Shown piece by piece: positions 56,260 through 63,376 of a DNA stretch of 64,000 bases. The DNA comes from Phycisphaerales bacterium (lineage in GTDB: Bacteria; Planctomycetota; Phycisphaerae; UBA1845), in NCBI GenBank assembly GCA_020639095.1, contig JACKHH010000002.1:62001-126000 (forward strand), written 5' to 3'. The notes beneath the pieces are model-generated. The model did no database searches. It was not told where the DNA came from and worked only from the letters and a program-made list of their open reading frames with translations. How positions within the stretch are numbered: the first letter of the stretch is position 1; each line of letters begins with the position of its first letter. A program made the translations under genes and the position numbers.

Positions 56260-57015
56260 CTAGCCGGGTCGTCTACGCACAACGAGCCAACCCGCGAGTG
56301 TGACAAGCGTGAGCGCTGCACCCGGCTCGGGCACGACGACGCCCTCGGCGCGGATTGCGAACGCGCCTTGAATGGGCACCTGCGGGCCGTCCATGCGGGT
56401 GAAGAACCCTGACCCGGCAAGATTCTCCTCGGGGATGTCGCTGTCGTAGAAGAACCAGGAACGGTCCGCGCGGCCGTCGGGATCAAACCTCGCGGGCGAG
56501 GGATAGTCCGGATCGCCAAACTCGTCTTCAGTCAACTGCGCGAGGTGGCCGACCGCCACGAAGAATCCGCCCTCCACCAGCGTGGGCGCAATCGTCGCCA
56601 CGTTGAAACCAAACCCCAGATCCGTGCCCGTCATCGTGGTATTGAAAACCGGTACCGCGTTCGTCGGGTCAGCGTCGTCGTCGGGATCGTCAAACACCCA
56701 GATCGACACGGTAGGGTCAGCCGAGAGATCGCCCAATCCAAACGACACCTCGGTAATGCGCTCCGCCGGTGCGGCTGCGAAGAAGTAGTTGCCCCAGAGC
56801 ATGTCGATGTCGCCATAGATGGAAAACGAATCCGGCGGCCCGAGCGTAATGTTGGACACGCCATCGTCATACTGATGCGAGGTCATCCCCGCCCGCGCGC
56901 TGGATGGCATGACCAAAGCACACAAGACGGCAATCATGAGTGAAACGCGATACGCATACCGTGACTGAATTATGCACCAACGCGTGCCGCTCAGCGTGCG
57001 GATTTGTCCGTTCAT
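56260..57015 (-). CDS. Secreted PEP-CTERM sorting-domain protein
   Basis: 251 residues from ATG 57015, preceded by GGAGGAGG. Signal peptide with LMIAVLCALVMPSSARA cleaved near ARA-GM. The middle is beta-rich with many Asp, including FDDPDDDADPTNAVP and FDPDGRADRSWFFYDSD; aromatic content suggests a sugar- or calcium-binding beta-sandwich, but no family is certain. The C-terminus is PEP-CTERM: VPEPGA, hydrophobic ALTLVTLAGWLVV, then RRRPG. It is the second exosortase-type substrate in the window. Reads leftward, ahead of the FG-GAP gene, and the two may be co-transcribed. Confidence 0.88.
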   Translation of the reverse strand: MNGQIRTLSGTRWCIIQSRYAYRVSLMIAVLCALVMPSSARAGMTSHQYDDGVSNITLGPPDSFSIYGDIDMLWGNYFFAAAPAERITEVSFGLGDLSADPTVSIWVFDDPDDDADPTNAVPVFNTTMTGTDLGFGFNVATIAPTLVEGGFFVAVGHLAQLTEDEFGDPDYPSPARFDPDGRADRSWFFYDSDIPEENLAGSGFFTRMDGPQVPIQGAFAIRAEGVVVPEPGAALTLVTLAGWLVVRRRPG

Positions 57016-57022
57016 ATCTATT

Positions 57023-57030
57023 CCTCCTCC
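57023..57030 (-). promoter_or_regulatory. Strong ribosome binding site of the PEP-CTERM gene
   Basis: GGAGGAGG on the minus strand, seven bases before ATG 57015. It decides the start against 76 further open codons upstream. Confidence 0.65.
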
Positions 57031-57055
57031 GTAAGTCATGAAGTCAATTGATAAT

Positions 57056-58225
57056 TCAGATGAGCGCCCGCTCGCCGGTGATGGCTTCGCCCACAATGAG
57101 CGTGTGGATATCGTGCGTGCCCTCGTACGTGTACACGCTCTCCAGGTTGCAGAGATGCCTGCCGCACTGGTATTCATCGATGATGCCCGCTGCACCCAGA
57201 ATCTCACGCGCCAGGCGGGCACACTTGAGCGCCACCGAAACATTGTTCAGCTTGCCCATCGAAATCTGTTCGTGCCGAACCTTGCCAGCATCCTTGAGTT
57301 TGCCCAAGCGATAGGCCAGAAGCTGAGCCTTGGTGAGTTCGGTGATCATCCACACCAGTTTCTCTTGCACGAGTTGAAAACCGGCGATCGGCTTGCCGAA
57401 CTGCTTGCGCTCCTTGGCATAGCGCAGCGCCTCATCATAACAGGCAGCCGCTGCCCCCAATGCACCCCACACAATGCTGTACCGCGCCTGATTGAGACAC
57501 TGAAGTGGTGCGCGCAACCCGACATCGGAACCCACCAGGTAGTTCTCGGCTGGTACGCGCACACCGTCGAATGCAAGCTCAGACGTCACCGATGCGCGCA
57601 GCGAAAACTTATTCTTGATCGCCGGCGCGGTGAACCCCGGCATTCCTTTTTCGACGAGGAATCCGCGAACTTCACCATCCAGCTTGGCCCAGACGATCGC
57701 AACATCCGCCACGCTGCCGTTGGTGATCCACATCTTCGCGCCGTTCAGCACATAGTCGCTGCCGTCACGTCGCGCCGTTGTCGTCATGCTTCCGGGATCG
57801 GAACCGCTACCAGCTTCCGTCAGGCCGAAACAGCCAATGGCTTCGCCCGCAGCCATCGCGGGCAACCACCGCTGCTTCTGTTCCTCGGTGCCGAAAGTGA
57901 AGATCGGCCACATGCACAAACTCGACTGCACCGACACGAAGCTCCGCAACCCGCTGTCGCCGCGTTCAAGTTCCTGGTTGATCAAACCGTATGCAATCGC
58001 GCCGAGATCCGTGCAGCCAAACCCGGAGAGGTTCGCGCCCAGCATCCCGAGGCTGCCCATCTCCGGAATGAGTTCGGAAGGAAACGTGCCCTCGCGCGCA
58101 TGCCGCGCAATGTCCGGCATCACACGATCATCAACGAAGCGCCGCACGGTTTGGCGGATCAGCTTCTGATCATCGGTCAGCAGTTCATCAAGGCCAAGAA
58201 AATCGGGGCAGGTATATTCGCTCAT
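57056..58225 (-). CDS. Acyl-CoA dehydrogenase, glutaryl-CoA dehydrogenase-like
   Basis: 389 residues from ATG 58225 (AGGAGC five bases upstream), the normal length. FAD and substrate motifs are intact: CFGLTEAGSGSDPGSM, WITNGSVADVAIVWAKLD and, near the C-terminus, QCGRHLCNLESVYTYEGTHDIHTLIVGEAITG with the catalytic Glu in YEGTHD (about 366). The YEGTHDIH text matches glutaryl-CoA dehydrogenase, which oxidises and decarboxylates glutaryl-CoA to crotonyl-CoA. It stands alone among secreted-protein genes, so no pathway context is available. Confidence 0.92.
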   Translation of the reverse strand: MSEYTCPDFLGLDELLTDDQKLIRQTVRRFVDDRVMPDIARHAREGTFPSELIPEMGSLGMLGANLSGFGCTDLGAIAYGLINQELERGDSGLRSFVSVQSSLCMWPIFTFGTEEQKQRWLPAMAAGEAIGCFGLTEAGSGSDPGSMTTTARRDGSDYVLNGAKMWITNGSVADVAIVWAKLDGEVRGFLVEKGMPGFTAPAIKNKFSLRASVTSELAFDGVRVPAENYLVGSDVGLRAPLQCLNQARYSIVWGALGAAAACYDEALRYAKERKQFGKPIAGFQLVQEKLVWMITELTKAQLLAYRLGKLKDAGKVRHEQISMGKLNNVSVALKCARLAREILGAAGIIDEYQCGRHLCNLESVYTYEGTHDIHTLIVGEAITGERALI

Positions 58226-58566
58226 GGTTCGCTCCTGCGCGCGATTATAAGCAAGCAGCAAGAAGTGCAAAACCGAGCAGCAACCCATCCGAGCCGCGAC
58301 TGTAAGGGAGCGGAAATACAGGTTCGGGCATCGCGCGAAGGCCCGTGGATCAAATGCAGCGCACCGCATTCATTGTGGTGCAGGCTTCCAGCCTGCATTC
58401 AAACTTGCGAGTGTCCTCACCCAATTGATGCAGGCTGGAAGCCTGCACCACAAGTCGCAACCGCGCGCCAGTATTTGCCCCAAAAACACACACGGGCACG
58501 GACGAGATCATCTCGCCCGTGCCCGTGCCGGTGCTACCCGCAAGGAGGAATCTTATTCGCCCGCGC
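58226..58566. other. Gene-free stretch with an inverted palindrome pair
   Basis: About 340 bases upstream of the acyl-CoA dehydrogenase gene. Apart from the repeat pair at 58373-58453 nothing coding was seen; promoters for the leftward gene are expected here but no clear box was found. Confidence 0.4.
58373..58453. repeat. Inverted pair of identical palindromes, GGCTT..CAGCC loop family
   Basis: 26-base arms (58373-58398 and 58428-58453) are perfect reverse complements over 29 bases. Each arm contains GCAGGCT-TCC-AGCCTGC. The core repeats that of 3818-3869, but the stem is different on both sides, so base pairing is kept. Two copies in opposite orientation form a REPIN-like unit. Confidence 0.85.
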
Positions 58567-59112
58567 TTACCGCAGCCGCGACCTGCGCGTGACGCGCGGA
58601 GCAACCTTGTGACCACGTGAGGTCTCGGTATTCGTCACCGCCTGCACGCGTCCACGCGAACCAGTCGAACCACTCGCCGACGCATTCGCCACCGGCGTTC
58701 CGTACACGGCACCTGCCGAGCTGCCCACCGCCACGCTGCGATTGTTGCTACCTTCCGCATTGGCGCTGCCGCTGCTCAACGAGGTGGTACCGTTGGGCGA
58801 GATGTGCAGGCTGAACGTCCTGCCGATCGCCGGACCAAAACGCCCCGCCACCGCGAAGCTGTTCGACACGCTCAGCCCGTCCGCATCCAGCCCCACGCTC
58901 AAACCGCGTGCGATGTTCAAACGTCCGCTGCTCGCCTTCGTTCGGGTCAACCCAATCCCGTCGCCGTCATACGTCGCCGTCGCACCCGCCGTTCCATTCC
59001 CGCGCCCATTCGAACCCGCCGTCGCGGAAGTCTCCGCCACACCCGCAAACGCCATCAAAGGCATCGCCAGCAAACTCATCGCCAAAGTCAGATATCCATG
59101 CCGTGCGTTCAT
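58567..59112 (-). CDS. Secreted Gly/Ala/Ser-rich protein, unknown function
   Basis: 181 residues from ATG 59112 (AGGAGG upstream). Signal peptide LTLAMSLLAMPLMAFAGVAE. The rest is rich in Gly, Ala, Ser, Thr and Asn with short segments such as ATAGSNGRGNGTAGATATYDGDG and SSGSANAEGSNNRSVAVGSS, alternating small and larger residues as in beta-solenoid or trimeric-adhesin head proteins. The C-terminal end is strongly basic (PRVTRRSRLR). No sorting tail and no recognised family. It shares style and position with the larger protein at 59331, with which it is probably a pair. Confidence 0.6.
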   Translation of the reverse strand: MNARHGYLTLAMSLLAMPLMAFAGVAETSATAGSNGRGNGTAGATATYDGDGIGLTRTKASSGRLNIARGLSVGLDADGLSVSNSFAVAGRFGPAIGRTFSLHISPNGTTSLSSGSANAEGSNNRSVAVGSSAGAVYGTPVANASASGSTGSRGRVQAVTNTETSRGHKVAPRVTRRSRLR

Positions 59113-59192
59113 CACATTTCCTCCTGCGCTAGCCAGCCGAAGAACTCTTCAGCCGTTCACCATTCGTCATTTGTAATTCGTAATTCTCTTTC

Positions 59193-59302
59193 GGGGTGAC
59201 CGCGTCACCGAATCAGTCTTCGCGACACCGTCACTTGCTCACCCACGACGCAGCTCCCTGCGTACTTGCCGCCCATCGACCGCCGGTGACGCGTGTCACC
59301 CC
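59193..59302. repeat. Inverted pair of GGTGAC..GTCACC palindromes
   Basis: GGGGTGACCGCGTCACC (59193-59209) is almost the reverse complement of GGTGACGCGTGTCACCCC (59285-59302), differing by a single inserted base. Each unit is a hairpin, and the two face opposite ways over about 75 bases, between the two Gly/Ala/Ser-rich genes. Confidence 0.65.
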
Positions 59303-59330
59303 TTGACGCATTTCCCAATTCAACCGCTAC

Positions 59331-60068
59331 CTACCGATCACGAATCTCAACCGCGCTGGCACTCACCCGCGAGTTGCCGTAGCGATACGCCCGACCGACT
59401 GCCCGAACGTTGGCCGTGCTCACGCGGTGCCGACTGCTGACACTCACGCCGATACCGTTTGCACTCGAAGTGCCATACCGTTCGGCGCTGCTCACTGCCC
59501 GCACGCGGGACTCGGAAACACCACCCCACGTATCCGCCAAGGCATCGCTCACGCTCTCCGCCCGACCACCGGTCAGCCCGTCGCTGATCGCAGCCCCATC
59601 GCTGATCGCGATCCCACCGACGCTGGTCGCGGTCGAGATGCTGTCGCTCTCCGCGAACCCGCCGAAGCGGCCAACGGCCCGTGCGGTGCTGTCGCTGATC
59701 GCGATCCCGCCAACCGTCCCCGCCAGGCTGTCGCTGCGCGCCACGCCCGCGCCACCCCACCGGCCCTTGCCGTACGCACTTGAATTGCTCACCGCCAACC
59801 CGCGGTCTGCAACCGCCGTCGAGTTCGCGATCGCCGCACCGCGTCCGATGCCAACCGCGTCGGCATTGGCGACCGCACGTCCGCCGCGCGTCGCACCCGC
59901 CACCGCGTTCGCGTTCGCATTGCCCTGGGCGGTTGCGTTTGCGCTGGCTGAACCACCGTTGGTCGCGGTGGAGACCGCCGTCGCGGTAGCAGCCGACGCC
60001 ATGGCGGCTGCGAACAGGAAACTCATCCCGGCTGCCCATCTGCCTGCATTCTTCAGGGTCGCGTTCAT
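59331..60068 (-). CDS. Secreted Gly/Ala/Ser-repeat protein, unknown function
   Basis: 245 residues from ATG 60068, preceded by GAGGAGG. Signal peptide WAAGMSFLFAAAMASA. The mature part is almost entirely Ala/Ser/Gly/Thr/Asn/Val with recurring motifs GGxAxAxSxAxA and VGGIAISDS or GIAISDGAAISDG. The alternation of small polar and hydrophobic residues predicts a beta-solenoid or amyloid-like fold. A C-terminal part with SRVRAVSSAERYG and TANVRAVGRAYRYG is more Arg/Tyr-rich. No PEP-CTERM tail or EF-hand. An AT-rich cluster of inverted repeats lies upstream (60181-60241). Role unknown; surface or matrix component is the likeliest class. Confidence 0.6.
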   Translation of the reverse strand: MNATLKNAGRWAAGMSFLFAAAMASAATATAVSTATNGGSASANATAQGNANANAVAGATRGGRAVANADAVGIGRGAAIANSTAVADRGLAVSNSSAYGKGRWGGAGVARSDSLAGTVGGIAISDSTARAVGRFGGFAESDSISTATSVGGIAISDGAAISDGLTGGRAESVSDALADTWGGVSESRVRAVSSAERYGTSSANGIGVSVSSRHRVSTANVRAVGRAYRYGNSRVSASAVEIRDR

Positions 60069-60557
60069 CGTTCTGGCCTCCTCTGTTAACTTCCCGAGTC
60101 GCCTCGGAATCCTGCGAGCGGCGTCCGCCAGCCCCGGTGGCCGGCAGGACGCCGCCGTATTTCGTGCGTCCGTGGGGTTAGACATAAACAATCAGAAATA
60201 GTTAGCCCAGAAAAACTATTTTCTTTGAGATAGTTTATGTCACAGGACGGATTCGCTCTGGGCGTACCGGAGGGGCTCTGGGTGGTTTTGTCCGTTGACA
60301 GTATGTGGCGCAAGTTCTACGATCCCCGCAGGCTCAGGGGCCGCGAAAGCGGGCCTTAAGTACAGTGATCGCACGACTTTGAGTTGCCGCTCACTGCATC
60401 AGCGTTTGCCTATAAAGTGCGGCTTCATGTATCGGCGCGTTGCCATTTCAGCGTTGGCAGCGGGCCATTTGCGCGAGACGCTGCCGAACCGTTTGCGCCG
60501 GACTTGGTCTTCGTTCCAATCCGACTGATTGCGTTCGCGGCGTAGTTGAGAAATCCC
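60069..60557. other. Divergent intergenic region with an AT-rich inverted-repeat cluster
   Basis: About 490 bases between the leftward Gly/Ala/Ser gene and the rightward Rieske gene. The notable content is the repeat cluster at 60181-60241. No coding frame or clear sigma-70 box was found, and no second promoter could be assigned for the Rieske operon. Confidence 0.45.
60181..60241 (-). promoter_or_regulatory. AT-rich cluster of nested inverted repeats (possible operator)
   Basis: GACATAAAC (60181-60189) is the reverse complement of GTTTATGTC (60233-60241). Inside, AAATAGTT (60196-60203) pairs with AACTATTT (60214-60221) and AAACTAT (60213-60219) with ATAGTTT (60230-60236), each over ten bases. 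Much more A/T-rich than the surroundings and about 113 bases upstream of the Gly/Ala/Ser gene, it looks like a binding array for a regulator. Confidence 0.45.
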
Positions 60558-61175
60558 ATGAGTACGACGACGCAGGACCCGCCCGAAAAGAACGCCTCAT
60601 CACAGCCTTCGTTTCCGCCCCAGCCGCTCGTGCCGCTGCGCGATCGCCTGCTCCAATCGGACAAGGCGCGCACGCAAGGCGCTGGAACCGGTGCGGATCG
60701 GGAATACACCACCGATCAGAAGCGCCGCCGCAACATCGTCTGGGCGATCACCTTCGGTGCGATCGGCGCGATGAGCTTGGCTGCGGTCCGCTTCTTCTTC
60801 CCGCGAACGCTGTTTGAGCCGAAGACGCGTTTCACCATCGGCTACCCCACCGACTATGCGATCGGTGTGGATACCAAGTGGCAGGCGGCGCGGCGCATCT
60901 GGGTCGTTCGCGACGCGCAGGGCATCTTCGTGCTCTTCGCGAAGTGTACGCACCTGGGCTGCACGCCGGACTGGAAGGAAACGGACAACAAATTCAAATG
61001 CCCCTGCCACGGTAGCGGCTTCGATATGGAAGGCGTGAACTTCGAAGGCCCGGCGCCTCGGCCGTTGGACCGCACATTGGTGCAGCTCGACGCGACGGGT
61101 CAGCTCGTGGTCGACAAAGCCGTGCTGTTCCCCTACGAAAAGTGGGGCGATCCGCGGGCACGTGTGCTTTGCTAA
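60558..61175 (+). CDS. Rieske iron-sulfur protein of a quinol:cytochrome c oxidoreductase
   Basis: 205 residues from ATG 60558; a TTG twelve bases earlier is possible. One transmembrane segment (about residues 60-75, IVWAITFGAIGAMSLAAV) follows a hydrophilic head. The [2Fe-2S] ligands are C130, H132, C148 and H151 in CTHLGC and CPCHGSGF, with C135 and C150 for the disulfide. It takes electrons from quinol at the Qo site and passes them to a cytochrome c. The cytochrome b genes follow on the same strand. Confidence 0.95.
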   Translation: MSTTTQDPPEKNASSQPSFPPQPLVPLRDRLLQSDKARTQGAGTGADREYTTDQKRRRNIVWAITFGAIGAMSLAAVRFFFPRTLFEPKTRFTIGYPTDYAIGVDTKWQAARRIWVVRDAQGIFVLFAKCTHLGCTPDWKETDNKFKCPCHGSGFDMEGVNFEGPAPRPLDRTLVQLDATGQLVVDKAVLFPYEKWGDPRARVLC

Positions 61176-61322
61176 GGTGCGGAGCCGCACAAGCACTCAG
61201 GGGCGCACGCGATAACGGTCGCGCATTGGGAAATCAGGTAACAGGCATTCTCACCGACACCAGCCGGAGAGGACTTTCGGCATAGCCGGTCCGCTATTCG
61301 GCGGACGACGGAGCACGCAGGC

Positions 61323-62228
61323 ATGGCCACGGAGCCGACCTCCACAGAATCCAAGAAGGACCCGAAGTCGAACGGCAATGGCGATGATCAATCGCTGGGC
61401 CGGAAGATCAAGGAAGGGATCGATCTCGCCAAGAACGATCCGCGCGAAGGCCAGATCTGGACCTCGGTCATTCGCCACAAGCTCGACGACTCGCCGCGTA
61501 ACCGTTCACTCGCGGTGCTCTCGAACGTTTTCCTCCACCTGCACCCTGCCAAGATCAACCGCGACGCGGTGCGGTATGGCTTCACCTGGGGCATGGGCGG
61601 AATTTCGTTCTACCTGTTCATCGTGCTCACGCTGACCGGCGTGTTCCTGATGTTCTACTACCACCCGACGAAGGGTCAGGCGTTTCGTGACATTCTCTAC
61701 CTGCGTCACGACGTGCCCTACGGCAACCTGCTTCGCAACATGCACCGTTGGGCGGCGCACGCGATGATCATCACCGTGTGGTTGCACATGTTGCGTGTGT
61801 TCCTAACTGGTAGCTACAAACCCCCACGCGAGTTCAACTGGGGCGTGGGGGTGTTGTTACTCGTGTTTACGATGCTCTTGTCGTTTACCGGCTACCTGCT
61901 GCCTGACGACCAGCTTGGTTTCTGGGCGGTGACGGTCGGCACGAACATGGCCCGCGCCACGCCGTTCCTGGGCCACGAAGGTCCCTTCGGACCGCAAATG
62001 GGTATGACCGCGTTCAACGACGTTCGCTTCGCGCTGCTTGGCGGATCGATCGTGGATTCGAACGCGCTCTTGCGTGCGTACATCTGGCACTGCATCGGTC
62101 TGCCGATCGTGCTGAGCGTTTTCCTGATCGTGCACTTCTGGCGTATTCGCAAGGACGGAAGCATTTCCGGTCCGGCGCCGATCAAGCTGGAGCACGATTT
62201 CAAGGATTGGGCGCCGGCCAAGGCTTAA
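61323..62228 (+). CDS. Cytochrome b6-type subunit
   Basis: 301 residues with four spans after a hydrophilic head of about 80 residues. Helix B carries H-x13-H in MHRWAAHAMIITVWLHML, helix D has H-x14-H in WHCIGLPIVLSVFLIVHFW; the 14-residue gap in helix D is the b6 type rather than the mitochondrial type. These histidines bind the two b haems. Text GYLLPDDQLGFWAVTVGTNM follows the Qo-side. The protein lacks the C-terminal part of cytochrome b, which is encoded by the next gene, so cytochrome b is split as in b6f complexes. Confidence 0.95.
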   Translation: MATEPTSTESKKDPKSNGNGDDQSLGRKIKEGIDLAKNDPREGQIWTSVIRHKLDDSPRNRSLAVLSNVFLHLHPAKINRDAVRYGFTWGMGGISFYLFIVLTLTGVFLMFYYHPTKGQAFRDILYLRHDVPYGNLLRNMHRWAAHAMIITVWLHMLRVFLTGSYKPPREFNWGVGVLLLVFTMLLSFTGYLLPDDQLGFWAVTVGTNMARATPFLGHEGPFGPQMGMTAFNDVRFALLGGSIVDSNALLRAYIWHCIGLPIVLSVFLIVHFWRIRKDGSISGPAPIKLEHDFKDWAPAKA

Positions 62229-62302
62229 GGCGCAGGCATCAGTCAAGAACGAAGAAGCAGAACCCACGCGCCTCGCGGCGCCTACCCCTTTAGGATCATA
62301 CG

Positions 62303-63232
62303 ATGGACTGGATTCAGCTCTGGCAAATCGCTTCGGCGCCGGACAACGTACCGATTCTCATCATGCTTGCGCTGGTCGGGTTCTACACCTGCTACGCGTT
62401 CAAGCAGGCGTTCGCGAATGATCGCCTGGCAGCGGAGTTGGAAGCCGACCCGGTCATGCAGAAGACGCATCACCGCAAGCGCTTCCCCTTCCAGAAAGGG
62501 TGGGCTGAGCGCGTTCACGTTTGGCCGTATTTGCTGAAGATCGAGTTCCTGGCCGCCATCATCGTCACCGCAATCCTGATCGTGTGGTCAATCACGCTCG
62601 ACGCTCCGCTGGAAGAACCAGCCAACCCGTCGCTCACGATGAACCCGTCGAAGGCGCCGTGGTACTTCCTGGGCCTTCAGGAAATGCTGGTGTACTTCGA
62701 CCCGTGGATCGCGGGCGTCGTCGCACCGGGCATCATCGTTGTCGGACTGATGGTCATTCCCTACGTCGATGTGAATCCGCTGGGCAACGGCTACTACACC
62801 TACAAGCAGCGCAAGTTCGCGATCTGGACGTTCCTGTTTGGCTTCCTGATCCTTTGGGTGCTGCTGGTGTTCATTGGCACGTTCATCCGCGGCCCTGGTT
62901 GGCAGTGGTTCTGGCCCGGAACGTTCTGGGACCACCACCGCGTGGTCCACGAAACGAACCGCAACCTGCATGAGATCTTCGGAATCTCCGGCCAACCGGC
63001 AGAGGGGATTTTCGGAGCAGCCGTTGTCGGCGGCTACTTCGCGTTGGGTATGGCCGCCTTCCACGTGCTCTTCAAGAAGTTCGCTAACAACGCCTATCGT
63101 GCGATGAACATCGTGCAGTTGCTGATCGTCAACAGCCTGTTCGTGATGATGATGGGTATGCCGGTAAAGATCATTGCCCGCTTGGCGTTCCGCATCAAGT
63201 ACGTGTGGGTCACGCCGTGGTTCAACATCTGA
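62303..63232 (+). CDS. Cytochrome b C-terminal/subunit-IV-like protein
   Basis: 309 residues with about five hydrophobic spans. It starts with an additional membrane segment (PILIMLALVGFYTCYAF), then a loop and the family's Qo region NPSKAPWYFLGLQEML (Asn114 to Leu129). Here Ala-Pro-Trp-Tyr (A118-Y121) stands where most cytochromes have PEWY, so the usual Glu is replaced by Pro. The last spans, including GYFALGMAAFHVLF, resemble the C-terminal part of cytochrome b. AGGA precedes the ATG by about seven bases. Membrane subunit of the complex; no haem histidines expected. Confidence 0.93.
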   Translation: MDWIQLWQIASAPDNVPILIMLALVGFYTCYAFKQAFANDRLAAELEADPVMQKTHHRKRFPFQKGWAERVHVWPYLLKIEFLAAIIVTAILIVWSITLDAPLEEPANPSLTMNPSKAPWYFLGLQEMLVYFDPWIAGVVAPGIIVVGLMVIPYVDVNPLGNGYYTYKQRKFAIWTFLFGFLILWVLLVFIGTFIRGPGWQWFWPGTFWDHHRVVHETNRNLHEIFGISGQPAEGIFGAAVVGGYFALGMAAFHVLFKKFANNAYRAMNIVQLLIVNSLFVMMMGMPVKIIARLAFRIKYVWVTPWFNI

Positions 63233-63259
63233 CCGGCGGGTGCGTGATCGACGAACAGT

Positions 63260-63333
63260 CCCCCCGCGCCAAGCGGGGGGCCGAAAGAGAGTGCAGCCAA
63301 AGCATAATGTTGCCCCAGGCTTGGCGCCTGGGG
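63260..63333. repeat. Inverted pair of palindromes sharing a GCGCCAAGC loop
   Basis: Hairpin 1 (63260-63280) has CCCCCCGC/GCGGGGGG around GCCAA; hairpin 2 (63313-63333) has CCCCAGGC/GCCTGGGG around TTGGC. Reversed, hairpin 2 reads the same loop GCGCCAAGC, but the outer stem CCCC-AG/CT-GGGG differs on both sides from CCCCCC/GGGGGG. This is compensatory change in an inverted pair. Confidence 0.75.
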
Positions 63334-63376
63334 TTCTGATCTGCATTCGCATCAACCGAACACCCCTCAGGTCAAC

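Noticed and set aside
57038..58612. 524-codon plus-strand frame over the acyl-CoA dehydrogenase
   Set aside because: Antisense to an intact glutaryl-CoA dehydrogenase-like gene.
63260..63333. Hairpins considered as terminators of the cytochrome operon
   Set aside because: Neither is followed by a T-run, and the pair faces opposite ways with a shared loop, which fits a repeat element better.
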